Assembly (NCBI GenBank): GCA_903927745.1
Contig: CAIYOH010000019.1
Coordinates: 1 to 36,063, forward strand
From: an uncultured Mycobacteriaceae bacterium
Lineage (GTDB): Bacteria; Actinomycetota; Actinomycetes; Mycobacteriales; Mycobacteriaceae
Length of the DNA: 36,063 bases
Direction of reading: 5' to 3'
In this document: piece after piece, positions 1 through 7,660 of the stretch
Position numbering within the stretch: the first letter of the stretch is position 1
Layout of the letters: every line of letters starts with the position of its first letter
Program-made: the position numbers and the translations under genes
The notes under the pieces: model-generated
The model's database searches: none
What the model was told of the DNA's origin: nothing
What the model saw: the letters and a program-made list of their open reading frames with translations, nothing else

Positions 1-86
1 CACGACGCCAGCCAATACGTGAGAAACGACGCGAGTAGCAGCAGCACGAGGTAGCTGAGCAACCGGCGCGCCAGGAATCGCGTCAT
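1..86 (-). CDS. oppB: Peptide ABC transporter permease, N-terminus only (OppB/DppB type)
   Basis: The minus strand reads 28 codons from an ATG at 84-86 and runs off the left edge. The start MTRFLARRLLSYLVLLLLAS is an Arg-rich cytoplasmic end followed by a hydrophobic first membrane helix, typical of the DppB/OppB inner-membrane permease of peptide ABC importers. In M. tuberculosis oppB (Rv1283c) sits at exactly this position, divergent from the carbonic anhydrase; that is recalled knowledge and is the main reason for the name. The 190-bp gap to the next gene must hold both divergent promoters; I see no convincing pair of promoter boxes there. Only the first helix is visible, so the family call is moderate. 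Confidence 0.6.
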   Translation of the reverse strand, partial: MTRFLARRLLSYLVLLLLASFLTYWLAS

Positions 87-276
87 GCGCGATCACGCCG
101 CCCGCGCCGCCCGTGCTGCATCCAGACAGGTTAGCGAGCGGCCCATACTTATTTTAGGATCCGGCTGATTTTAGAGCGTGAGTCGCCGGCCGCCGACTGT
201 TATGGTCGGCCGCGGCACCGTGCTGTCTATCGAACGCAGCTGACGTCGGGCCGTCTTTGCCGCCGAGGAGGCATGC

Positions 277-768
277 GTGACCGTCACCGAGACCTATCTG
301 GGCAACAACGCCAACTACGCGGGGTCATTCAAGGGCCCGCTGCCATTGCCGCCCAGCAAGCACGTCGCTGTGGTCGCGTGCATGGACGCCCGACTCGACG
401 TCTACCGGGTGCTCGGTATCAACGAGGGCGAGTCGCACGTGATTCGCAACGCCGGCGGGGTGGTCACCGATGACGTGATCCGGTCGCTGGCGATCAGCCA
501 GCGGCTGCTGGGAACGCAGGAGATCATCCTGATCCATCACACCGACTGCGGGATGCTGACCTTCCACGACGACGACTTCAAGCGGGCCATCCAGGAAGAA
601 ACCGGCGTCAAGCCGCCGTGGTCGGCCGAGGCCTTCCCCGACGTCGCGGAGGACGTCCGGCAGTCGCTTCGTCGGATCGAGAACAGCCCGTTCGTCACCA
701 AGCACGTGTCGCTTCGTGGGTTCGTCTTCAACGTCGCCACCGGCAAGCTCGAGGAAGTCACCCTCTAG
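277..768 (+). CDS. canA: Beta-class carbonic anhydrase
   Basis: Interconverts CO2 and bicarbonate in the cytoplasm. The 163-residue protein carries the beta-class zinc site: Cys35 and Asp37 in ACMDARLD, then His88 and Cys91 in HHTDCGM. Asp37 and Arg39 form the dyad that gates the fourth zinc position. This is the compact form of the family and agrees in length with M. tuberculosis Rv1284 (canA). The GTG start at 277 follows a strong ribosome site, GAGGAGG, about 6 bases upstream. It stands alone, 117 bp before cysD, with a separate promoter between them. Activity is inferred from the intact ligands. Confidence 0.93.
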   Translation: MTVTETYLGNNANYAGSFKGPLPLPPSKHVAVVACMDARLDVYRVLGINEGESHVIRNAGGVVTDDVIRSLAISQRLLGTQEIILIHHTDCGMLTFHDDDFKRAIQEETGVKPPWSAEAFPDVAEDVRQSLRRIENSPFVTKHVSLRGFVFNVATGKLEEVTL

Positions 769-800
769 CGGCATCGACACCACGCCACCGCGACACCGCA

Positions 801-830
801 TTGACACCGCCGGGACACCCCTGGTTAAAT
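801..830 (+). promoter_or_regulatory. Candidate sigma-A promoter for cysDNC
   Basis: A consensus -35 TTGACA (801-806) is followed after 18 bp by TTAAAT (825-830). Transcription would begin around 837, placing the inverted repeat at 845-869 just downstream of the start site. Inferred from box match and spacing. Confidence 0.55.
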
Positions 831-844
831 TGGGCATAGCCAGT

Positions 845-869
845 AAATATGGTCAACTAGACCATATTT
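845..869. promoter_or_regulatory. Perfect inverted repeat, probable operator of cysDNC
   Basis: Arms AAATATGGTC (845-854) and GACCATATTT (860-869) are exact reverse complements around the 5-base centre AACTA. The A/T-rich ends and ~25-bp span fit a dimeric regulator of the Rrf2 type, and a gene for one lies two genes downstream (3677-4162). Lying between the promoter and the cysD ribosome site, it would block transcription when bound. The pairing with that regulator is inference. Confidence 0.65.
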
Positions 870-885
870 GTGAGGAAAGCCAGGG

Positions 886-1821
886 GTGCCCGTGACCGCC
901 ACAGTGACGACTGGCCCGGCCGTCGGCCAGTACGAAGTGAGCCAGCTGCGCTCGCTGGAGGCGGAGGCCATCCACATCATCCGGGAGGTGGCTGCGGAAT
1001 TCGAGCGGCCCGTGCTGCTCTTTTCGGGCGGCAAGGACTCGATCGTGATGCTGCACCTGGCGATCAAGGCGTTTCGCCCCGGTCGGCTGCCCTTCCCGGT
1101 GATGCACGTCGACACCGGACACAATTTCGACGAGGTGATCGCGACCCGCGACCAGTTGGTCGCCGAGCACGGATTGCGTCTGGTGGTCGCCTCGGTGCAG
1201 GAGGATATCGACGCGGGACGCGTTGTGGAGACGATCCCGTCGCGCAATCCCATCCAGACCGTGACGCTGCTGCGCGCCATCCGGGAGAACAGGTTCGACG
1301 CCGCGTTCGGCGGGGCGCGCCGCGACGAGGAGAAGGCCCGCGCCAAGGAGCGGGTGTTCAGCTTCCGCGACGAGTTCGGCCAGTGGGACCCCAAGGCCCA
1401 GCGGCCGGAGCTGTGGAACCTCTACAACGGCCGGCACCACAAGGGTGAGCACATCCGCGTCTTCCCGTTGTCCAACTGGACCGAGTTCGATATCTGGGCC
1501 TACATCGGAGCCGAGAAGATCACGCTGCCGTCGATTTATTTCGCGCACCGCCGCGACGTGTTTCGCCGCGACGGCATGCTGGTGGCGGTCGACCGTCACA
1601 TGCGCCCACGCCCCGACGAGCCGGTGTTCGAGGCCACTGTGCGGTTCCGCACCGTCGGGGACGTCACCTGTACCGGATGCGTCGAGTCGCGCGCCGCCAC
1701 CGTGTCGGAGGTCATCGCCGAGACCGCGGTGTCCCGCCTGACCGAGCGGGGCGCCACCCGGGCCGACGACCGGATCTCCGAGGCCGGAATGGAAGACCGC
1801 AAACGAGAGGGCTACTTCTGA
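886..1821 (+). CDS. cysD: Sulfate adenylyltransferase small subunit
   Basis: Together with the CysN GTPase it makes adenosine phosphosulfate from sulfate and ATP, the first step of sulfate activation. The 311-residue protein shows the PP-loop ATP-pyrophosphatase motif SGGKDS (residues 47-52), the conserved FGGARRDEEKARAKER stretch and the family ending GYF. Start choice: GTG at 886 has GAGGAAAG 6 bases upstream; the in-frame GTG at 892 is spaced less well. The stop codon overlaps the cysN ATG by one base (TGATG), so the two are translationally coupled. The operator-like repeat at 845-869 lies just upstream. Confidence 0.97.
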   Translation: MPVTATVTTGPAVGQYEVSQLRSLEAEAIHIIREVAAEFERPVLLFSGGKDSIVMLHLAIKAFRPGRLPFPVMHVDTGHNFDEVIATRDQLVAEHGLRLVVASVQEDIDAGRVVETIPSRNPIQTVTLLRAIRENRFDAAFGGARRDEEKARAKERVFSFRDEFGQWDPKAQRPELWNLYNGRHHKGEHIRVFPLSNWTEFDIWAYIGAEKITLPSIYFAHRRDVFRRDGMLVAVDRHMRPRPDEPVFEATVRFRTVGDVTCTGCVESRAATVSEVIAETAVSRLTERGATRADDRISEAGMEDRKREGYF

Positions 1822-3671
1822 TGGCCGGGTCGTCCACGCTGTTGCGCCTCGCCACCGCGGGGTCCGTCGACGACGGCAAGTCGACCCTGATCGGCCGCCT
1901 GCTCTACGACTCCAAAGCCGTGATGGAGGATCAGTGGGCGGCGGTGGAGAAGTCGTCGAAGGACCGCGGCCACGATTACACCGACCTCGCGCTGGTCACC
2001 GACGGCCTGCGGGCCGAACGTGAACAAGGCATCACCATCGATGTCGCCTACCGTTACTTCGCCACGCCGAAGCGCAAGTTCATCATCGCCGACACCCCGG
2101 GCCACATCCAGTACACCCGCAACATGGTGACCGGCGCCTCGACCGCCCAGCTGGTGATCGTGCTCGTCGACGCCCGTCACGGCCTGCTCGAGCAGTCGCG
2201 CCGGCACGCGTTTCTGGCGTCGCTGCTGGGCATCCGCCACGTCGTGCTCGCGGTCAACAAGATGGACCTCATCGGCTGGGACAAGGCCACGTTCGAGGCC
2301 ATCCGCGACGAGTTCCACGCCTTCGCCGCGCGGCTGGACGTCCACGACGTCGCCACCATCCCGCTCTCGGCACTGCATGGCGACAACGTGGTGACCAAGT
2401 CCGATGCCGCGCCCTGGTACGAGGGTCCGTCGCTGCTGTCGCACCTCGAGGGGGTGTACATCGCCGGCGACCGCAACATGGTCGACGTGCGGTTCCCGGT
2501 CCAGTACGTCATCCGGCCCCACACCCTCGACCACCAGGATCACCGCAGCTACGCCGGCACGGTGGCCAGCGGGGTGATGCGCCCGGGAGACGAGGTGGTG
2601 GTGCTGCCGGTCGGCAAGACCACCCGGATCACCGCGATCGACGGCCCGAACGGTCCGGTCGAGGAGGCGTTCCCGCCGATGGCCGTATCGGTGAGTCTGG
2701 CCGACGAGATCGACATCTCGCGCGGTGACATGATCGCCCGCACTAACAACCAGCCCAGGATCGCCCAGGACTTCGATGCGACCGTGTGCTGGATGGCCGA
2801 TGGCGCGGTGCTCGAGCCTGGCCGCGACTACGTCATCAAGCACACCACCCGCACCACCGGAGCCCGGGTGACCGCGCTGGACTACCGGCTCGACGTCAAC
2901 ACCCTGCACCGCGACAAGACCGTCAAGGCATTGCAGCTCAACGAACTTGGCCGCATCTCGCTACGTACCCGGGTTCCCCTGCTGCTCGACGAGTACACCC
3001 GCAACGCCAGCACCGGTTCGTTCATCCTCATCGACCCCAACACCAACGGCACGGTGGCGGCGGGAATGGTGCTGCGCGACGCCTCGGCGCAGGCGGCCAG
3101 CCCGAACACCGTGCGGCACCAGTCGTCGGCCGTTGCCGACACCCGGACGCGGGGCACGACGGTCTGGTTCACCGGCTTGTCCGGCTCCGGGAAGTCGTCG
3201 GTGGCCATGATGGTGGAGCAGATGCTTCTCGAAGCCGGCACCCCCGCCTATGTTCTCGACGGCGACAACTTGCGGCACGGCTTGAACTCCGACTTGGGCT
3301 TTTCCATGCCCGACCGCGCCGAGAACCTGCGCAGGCTCGCGCACGTCGCCGCACTGCTCGCCGACTCCGGCCAGATCGTGTTGGTGCCCGCCATCAGCCC
3401 GCTGGCCGAACAGCGCGAACTGGCGCGCACTGTGCACGACGACGCCGGTTTGGCCTTTGTCGAGGTGTACTGCGACACCCCGATGGACGAGTGCGAGCGC
3501 CGCGACCCCAAGGGTCTGTATGCCAGGGCGCGGGCGGGGGAGATCGCGCAGTTCACCGGTATCGACAGTCCGTATCAGCCGCCGGCGAACCCCGAACTGC
3601 GGCTCACCCCGGATCAGACCGTGGAGGAGCAGGCGCAACGCATCCTCGACATGCTGGGAGCGCGGGGCTAG
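1821..3671 (+). CDS. cysNC: Fused sulfate adenylyltransferase GTPase and APS kinase (CysN-CysC)
   Basis: Bifunctional 616-residue enzyme. The N-terminal ~430 residues are the CysN GTPase that drives APS formation with CysD: P-loop GSVDDGKS (14-21), DTPGH switch and NKMD guanine-binding motif. From about residue 445 follows an APS kinase domain, with P-loop GLSGSGKSS near 452-460 and the [12 protein letters not shown] stretch, which phosphorylates APS to PAPS. This fusion is normal for mycobacteria. An open frame extends upstream to 1677, but [20 protein letters not shown] is the family start and its ATG overlaps the cysD stop. The product feeds both cysteine synthesis and sulfolipid-type sulfation. 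Confidence 0.96.
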   Translation: MAGSSTLLRLATAGSVDDGKSTLIGRLLYDSKAVMEDQWAAVEKSSKDRGHDYTDLALVTDGLRAEREQGITIDVAYRYFATPKRKFIIADTPGHIQYTRNMVTGASTAQLVIVLVDARHGLLEQSRRHAFLASLLGIRHVVLAVNKMDLIGWDKATFEAIRDEFHAFAARLDVHDVATIPLSALHGDNVVTKSDAAPWYEGPSLLSHLEGVYIAGDRNMVDVRFPVQYVIRPHTLDHQDHRSYAGTVASGVMRPGDEVVVLPVGKTTRITAIDGPNGPVEEAFPPMAVSVSLADEIDISRGDMIARTNNQPRIAQDFDATVCWMADGAVLEPGRDYVIKHTTRTTGARVTALDYRLDVNTLHRDKTVKALQLNELGRISLRTRVPLLLDEYTRNASTGSFILIDPNTNGTVAAGMVLRDASAQAASPNTVRHQSSAVADTRTRGTTVWFTGLSGSGKSSVAMMVEQMLLEAGTPAYVLDGDNLRHGLNSDLGFSMPDRAENLRRLAHVAALLADSGQIVLVPAISPLAEQRELARTVHDDAGLAFVEVYCDTPMDECERRDPKGLYARARAGEIAQFTGIDSPYQPPANPELRLTPDQTVEEQAQRILDMLGARG

Positions 3672-3676
3672 CTGTC

Positions 3677-4162
3677 GTGCGTATGTCAGCCAAGGCGGAG
3701 TACGCGGTGCGGGCCATGATCCAGCTCGCCACGGCCGAGAGCGGTGTCCTGGTCAAGACCGACGATCTGGCCCAGTCCCAGGGGATACCGCCGCAATTTC
3801 TCGTCGACATCCTCACCAACCTGCGCAACGACCGCCTGGTGCGCAGCCACCGCGGGCGCGAGGGCGGGTACGAATTGGCCCGGCCCGCGGACGACATCAG
3901 CCTTGCCGACGTGCTGCGCTGCATCGACGGGCCGCTGGCCAGCGTGCGCGACATGGGTCTGGGCGACTTACCCTACGTCGGCCCCACCCAGCCGCTGGCC
4001 GACGTGTGGCGGGCCCTACGGGCCAGCATGCGGTTGGTGTTGGAAGACACCACCATCGCCGATGTCGCGAGCGGCACTCTGCCCGAGCACGTCGCCCGGC
4101 TGGCGAGCGATTATCGGGGCCAAGAGAAGAAGCGGCACGGACCGACCCGCGGCGGCGCGTAG
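3677..4162 (+). CDS. Rrf2-family transcriptional regulator without iron-sulfur cysteines
   Basis: About 161 residues. The N-terminal winged helix begins [16 protein letters not shown] and contains the Rrf2 signature [20 protein letters not shown], followed by DVLRCIDG. The only cysteine is in RCIDG; the three-Cys cluster of IscR, NsrR or RsrR is absent, which resembles cysteine-metabolism repressors such as CymR that sense through a partner protein. It is the orthologue by position of M. tuberculosis Rv1287. GTG at 3677 or ATG at 3683 could be the start; the gap to cysNC is 5 or 11 bases, so it is in the same operon. A role as autoregulating repressor of cysDNC via the 845-869 repeat is inferred. 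Confidence 0.88.
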   Translation: MRMSAKAEYAVRAMIQLATAESGVLVKTDDLAQSQGIPPQFLVDILTNLRNDRLVRSHRGREGGYELARPADDISLADVLRCIDGPLASVRDMGLGDLPYVGPTQPLADVWRALRASMRLVLEDTTIADVASGTLPEHVARLASDYRGQEKKRHGPTRGGA

Positions 4163-4170
4163 CTGTCGTC

Positions 4171-4244
4171 GCGAGCGTGCCCACGCCCTGCGCGAGCGTG
4201 CCCACGCCCTGCGCGAGCGTGCCCACGCCGTGCGCGAGCGTGCG
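4171..4244. repeat. Tandem 21-bp repeat, three units plus a partial fourth
   Basis: Units at 4171-4191 and 4192-4212 are identical, each starting GCGAGCGTGCCCACGCC; the third (4213-4233) has one C-to-G change; a fourth begins at 4234 and diverges after GCGAGCGTGC into TGTGTCTG-like sequence. The array starts 8 bases after the rrf2 stop. The core GCGAGCGTGC recurs, from memory, in intergenic DNA of several mycobacteria. Because 21 is a multiple of three, it keeps long spurious frames open on both strands. Confidence 0.9.
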
Positions 4245-4353
4245 TGTCTGCTCAGCGACACGCCGCCAAGGCCGTAATTCTGGGCACCCTCGCGGGGCGA
4301 CGCGCCTGGCGCCGGAGCGAGCCGATATCGGCCGGCATGCCAGAATCTCGGTC

Positions 4354-5244
4354 GTGCGCATAGCGATGACGATGCCGGTGATGGAGCCCGACCTGGATGC
4401 GACGGTCCTGCAGACGTGGGCGCACGCGATCGACGAGGGCCCCTTCTCGTCGCTGTGCTGGGGCGAGCGGATCGCGTTCGACAATCCCGACAACCTGACG
4501 CTGCTGGGTGCGCTGGCCGCCTGGACGAGCCGGGTGCGGCTGGTGACCACTGTGATCGTGCCGCAGTTGCATCACCCGGTGATGCTGGCCAAGGCCCTGG
4601 CCACCGGCGACGTGCTGTGCGGCGGGCGCCTGTCGGTGGGCATCGGGGTGGGCGGCAGGCGGGAGGACTACCAGGCCGTGGATGCCGACCCCGCGACGCA
4701 GACCATCCGCGGTATGGCCGACCGGGTGGCCGTGATGAAACGGGTGTGGGCCGGCGAGAAGGTCAGCGACTCGGTGCTGCCCGTCGGACCGCCGCCGGTC
4801 CAGCCCGGTGGACCGCCGTTGTTGATCGGCACCATCGGGCCCAAGACCGTGCGTCGCGCCGCGGAGTGGGCCGACGGGGTGGCCGGCATCACCCTGGACC
4901 TCAACGCCGCCACACAGAACGATCTCTTCGAGGTCGCGCGCGACGCGTGGGCGCAGGCCGGCAAGCCCAAACCCCACCTGGCGACGTCGTTTTGGTTCGC
5001 GTTCGGTACCCCCGAGCAGTCGCGGGCCCAGATGCACCGTCACCTGCGGCACTACATGAACTGGATTCCGGCCGAGTACATCGACGCGATGGCGCCGACG
5101 ACGGGTTGGGCCGGCACCGAGGACGAGCTGCTGGCTGTGTTGCGAAGATTCGAGGCCATCGGCACCGACGAGGTTCAGCTCATCCCGACGAGTTCGGACA
5201 TCGATCAGCTGCGGCGCGCGGCCGACGTCGCGGCGCGGCTGTAG
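4354..5244 (+). CDS. LLM-class (luciferase-like) flavin/F420-dependent oxidoreductase
   Basis: A 296-residue TIM-barrel protein of the bacterial luciferase superfamily. Visible family features: VRLVTTVIVPQLHHPVMLAK (strand and helix after the substrate loop), GRLSVGIGVGGRREDY (cofactor phosphate-binding region), LLIGTIGPKTVRRAAEWADG and a C-terminal GTDEVQLIP strand. Mycobacterial members mostly use coenzyme F420 rather than FMN, but the cofactor cannot be told with certainty here and the substrate is unknown. GTG at 4354 is chosen because the protein fold starts at VRIAMTMPVM; the frame is open to 3457 only through the repeat array and shadows. No clear ribosome site precedes it. Confidence 0.85.
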   Translation: MRIAMTMPVMEPDLDATVLQTWAHAIDEGPFSSLCWGERIAFDNPDNLTLLGALAAWTSRVRLVTTVIVPQLHHPVMLAKALATGDVLCGGRLSVGIGVGGRREDYQAVDADPATQTIRGMADRVAVMKRVWAGEKVSDSVLPVGPPPVQPGGPPLLIGTIGPKTVRRAAEWADGVAGITLDLNAATQNDLFEVARDAWAQAGKPKPHLATSFWFAFGTPEQSRAQMHRHLRHYMNWIPAEYIDAMAPTTGWAGTEDELLAVLRRFEAIGTDEVQLIPTSSDIDQLRRAADVAARL

Positions 5245-5292
5245 TCCGCGCGGGGGCTGGCCGCGCGGTCGCACCGTCGAGATACTGACGGG

Positions 5293-5829
5293 GTGCCTTT
5301 CATCGAATGCGTGGCGTCCCGCGAGATCTACCGGAATCCGTGGCTGGTGCTCCGGGAGGACGACATCCGCCGCCCGGACGGCAGCGCAGGCATCTACAGC
5401 GTGGTCGACAAGGGGACATACGCGCTGGTGTTGCCCTACGACGGTGGCCGTTTCCGGTTGGTCGAGCAATTCCGGTATCCGCTCGGCGCGCGGCGGTGGG
5501 AGTTTCCGCAGGGCAGCGCCCCTGATCGTGCCGAGGTCGAGCCGGCCGAGCTGGCTGCGCGCGAGCTGCGGGAGGAGACCGGATTGCGCGCGACGTCCTG
5601 GGAGGCGCTCGGCCTGCTCGACGCCGCCGCGGGCATGACCAGTCAGCGTGGCTGGGTCTACCTGGCGACCGGGATCGTCGAGGGGGAGGCGGATCGCGAA
5701 CACGAGGAACAGGACATGCGCAGCGCGTGGTTCACCCGCGATGAGGTCGAGGAGATGATCCGCTCGGGAGTCATCACCGACGCGCAGTCGATCGCCGCCT
5801 ACGGCCTGTTCCTGCTGAGCGGGCAGTGA
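5293..5829 (+). CDS. Nudix hydrolase, ADP-ribose pyrophosphatase-like
   Basis: 178 residues. The Nudix box is centred on AARELREETGL, with the upstream glycine in PQGS; the catalytic REL-EE-G core is intact. The first Glu of the consensus (seven residues before RE) is displaced by one position, with Glu on each side of it, so the loop before the helix differs slightly from the textbook spacing. The preceding YALVLPYDGGRFRLVEQFRYP and following TSQRGWVYLATG resemble ADP-ribose and nucleotide-sugar pyrophosphatases. The GTG start follows GATACTGACGGG with no ribosome site, so the transcript may be leaderless. Substrate is not predictable. Confidence 0.85.
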   Translation: MPFIECVASREIYRNPWLVLREDDIRRPDGSAGIYSVVDKGTYALVLPYDGGRFRLVEQFRYPLGARRWEFPQGSAPDRAEVEPAELAARELREETGLRATSWEALGLLDAAAGMTSQRGWVYLATGIVEGEADREHEEQDMRSAWFTRDEVEEMIRSGVITDAQSIAAYGLFLLSGQ

Positions 5830-5835
5830 CGCTGT

Positions 5836-6237
5836 CTACCTGCCCCTCGCAGTGCGCCACGTCCCGGTCACGGGGTCGTATTCCGGGTGCAGGTATCCCA
5901 TGGACGTCAGATGCCCCTGCGCCGCCGTCACGGCCTCGTCGACAGCGGTCAGGTCGACGATCCCGGTGACGTACTCCTGCGGGTTGCTGCCGGGCACGCC
6001 GGGCGGCTCGCCCACCTCCCGGACGTCGTCGCACCAGGACGCCTCGTAGTGCAATACCCACCCGTCGGGAAGGTCATCAGCGTGGGGCTTTTGGGCGCGC
6101 AGCCGTTCCAGGTTGGATAGCTGATGCTCAGTCGGGTTGCGGTAGAACAGTACCGGCTCGAAAACGGCTAACGGCTCGCCGGCCATCTCATCCTCGGGCC
6201 GGTAGTCGACGTGGATGGTCGGTAAGGCCGGATGCAT
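5836..6237 (-). CDS. Hypothetical protein, 133 residues
   Basis: Not recognised. It is soluble, acidic and mixed alpha/beta, without signal peptide, membrane segment or cysteine motif; single cysteine in the ASWCDD segment. It opens MHPALPTIHVDYRPEDEMAG and ends GTWRTARGR. Codon use is G/C-rich at third positions, supporting real coding. The start ATG at 6235-6237 has no ribosome site; on the minus strand a GATAAT hexamer ends a few bases before it, so a leaderless mRNA is plausible. Its stop is 6 bases from the end of the convergent Nudix gene. It lies at the left edge of the accessory stretch. Confidence 0.7.
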   Translation of the reverse strand: MHPALPTIHVDYRPEDEMAGEPLAVFEPVLFYRNPTEHQLSNLERLRAQKPHADDLPDGWVLHYEASWCDDVREVGEPPGVPGSNPQEYVTGIVDLTAVDEAVTAAQGHLTSMGYLHPEYDPVTGTWRTARGR

Positions 6238-6642
6238 ACCCTATTATCGCACGCCCGTGTTCCCGTATGGCAGTGCGCGAATTGACGGTTGTTCGATTTG
6301 GTCATCGATCGGATCGTGTTGAAAAAATCACCAACTCAGAATTTTTCGCCAGTCTGCGCTACCGTCAGGATTCCGGCGGCGACGCCGCCGCGGTTATGGC
6401 GGTTTAGCCGAATGTCTGCGATGTCATTCCTGTCCACCGCGTGGCAGATCAGCGCCGCCATTGGCACCGACGAGTCGTTCGTCCTCAACATGCCTACTTC
6501 TCTCGACAACTACGACCGAAGTAAGCCCATCGGTCCTCCTGGTCCACCCTGACCGAGCAGGGCGCCGGTGAGGTCGCCGAGCACCTGGCCGGGCGCCGTG
6601 ACGAGTAGGCCAAGCGTGTCGAACTGCTGATCTTGCGTGTGC
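6238..6642. other. Intergenic stretch with little coding signal
   Basis: About 400 bases of locally A/T-richer DNA. An 87-codon plus-strand frame (6289-6552) has no ribosome site or recognisable family and reads as a chance frame. The right half contains a short coding-like remnant, listed separately. The stretch separates two minus-strand units and may include the terminator of the 6643-8578 unit, but I see no clear stem with a T tract. Confidence 0.4.
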
Positions 6643-6656
6643 TCATGCGCTGGTAG
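6525..6656 (+). pseudogene. Possible gene-end remnant with an in-frame stop
   Basis: In one plus-strand frame, after TAA at 6522, the bases read WSTLTEQGAGEVAEHLAGRR-DE, then TAG (6606), then AKRVELLILRVLMRW and TAG (6654). The charged amphipathic helix continuing in frame across the first TAG looks like a protein C-terminus with one nonsense change. No start exists and the family is not recognised. It overlaps the 3' end of the minus-strand gene at 6643. Weak: based on composition only. Confidence 0.3.
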
Positions 6657-7659
6657 CGGTTGCCAAGGCTTCGAGCCACTCGTCAACCATGGGAAGTTCT
6701 TGCGGAGGAAGGATGTGCCTTGCTACCAGCCGCTCGTAGGCTTCTGTCAGGAGTGCGGGCATGGTGGACGCCGAGAGAGACCTCAGGCAGTCCCATGCCG
6801 CGGCGACGTTCTGATACATCGGAAGTTCGTCGATGAAGTCGCGAAAAAGGTCGTGCTCGTTCCTGCGCTGGTAACCAGCAGGATCCCCGAATGCGACGCG
6901 CAGATCCAGGGCGTCAAGGACACGCTTGGCGATCACGCTGCGCAGGATGTCTGTGAACCTGAAGCTCACGTGCGTGGGCAGGTACAGCAGCGGGAAAGCG
7001 ACGGCGCTCACCAGGGTCAACTGGGTGTTGAAAGGGCAGAAGGCGCCGGCGGGCAGCACCTGGAGCCTCCCAACGCGAATGAAGTTGACGTCTCTCGCCC
7101 CAAAGACGAGCCGATGGATGGCATCCACGTCGGTGTCTCCGTCGATGAGGAACTGCACCACGGCTACTGGGCCTGCCACGAGTTCGCGCTCCGGCTTCTC
7201 GATCTCTGCGGCGACACGTTCCAACTCGCCGAGCGGAAACCCGCGCGGCCAGATCCGACTCCCGGGCAGACGCAGTGCGAAGACGTTGACGTACTCGGAG
7301 TCAGGGCAGTGGACGAGGCTTCGGTGAGCCTGCTCAATCTCCAGGAACGACGGGCTGAGGGTGGGCCATGTGTCGTCATCGGTGTCGATGATGGCATTGT
7401 GTCCCGCCTCAATGGCCTGCAGATACCCGAGGTTCTTGCGCGAGTAGTGGTTGTGCGGACTTGAGGCGAGCCGGTGCGTGCCCTCGAAGCCCAGGAGGTG
7501 GAAGCGGGTGCCCTCGTAGTCCACCTCCGGGGTCTTGCGATCCGCCACGACGATCACCGGGAAGTGAGCGGCCCACTGTTGCAGCGCGTCACTGGGCGCG
7601 TGGATGCTCGTGATCACCACAGCAGGATTGATCACCGCAGGATTGGACACGGCCGACAC
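6643..7659 (-). CDS. STELLO-like (DUF288) putative glycosyltransferase
   Basis: 338 residues. Recognised landmarks: strand VVITSI (14-19), ADRKTP (39-44), HYSRKNLGYLQAIEAG (71-86) and an acidic DTDDD metal-site-like motif (92-96). This order matches the STELLO/DUF288 family, known from plant Golgi proteins needed for cellulose synthase trafficking and from nematodes, with scattered bacterial members; the family is considered a GT-A-like glycosyltransferase. There is no signal peptide or membrane anchor, so it would act in the cytoplasm. Its GTG start is one base past the stop of the upstream partner, so they are co-translated. Donor and acceptor are unknown. G+C is visibly below the core genes, suggesting acquisition. 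Confidence 0.75.
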   Translation of the reverse strand: MSAVSNPAVINPAVVITSIHAPSDALQQWAAHFPVIVVADRKTPEVDYEGTRFHLLGFEGTHRLASSPHNHYSRKNLGYLQAIEAGHNAIIDTDDDTWPTLSPSFLEIEQAHRSLVHCPDSEYVNVFALRLPGSRIWPRGFPLGELERVAAEIEKPERELVAGPVAVVQFLIDGDTDVDAIHRLVFGARDVNFIRVGRLQVLPAGAFCPFNTQLTLVSAVAFPLLYLPTHVSFRFTDILRSVIAKRVLDALDLRVAFGDPAGYQRRNEHDLFRDFIDELPMYQNVAAAWDCLRSLSASTMPALLTEAYERLVARHILPPQELPMVDEWLEALATATSA

Positions 7660-7660
7660 G

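Noticed and set aside
4171-4244. Short repeats considered as a CRISPR array
   Set aside because: Units are directly adjacent with no spacers, and no cas genes lie in the window.
3457-4353. Long upstream extension of the LLM oxidoreductase frame
   Set aside because: It runs through cysNC, the regulator and the repeat in the wrong frame; the protein fold starts at GTG 4354.
4252-5703. 483-codon minus-strand open frame opposite the LLM and Nudix genes
   Set aside because: Same shadow effect; rich in Arg, His and Pro with no recognisable motif.
6289-6552. 87-codon plus-strand frame
   Set aside because: No ribosome site, no family resemblance, and it lies in A/T-richer intergenic DNA.
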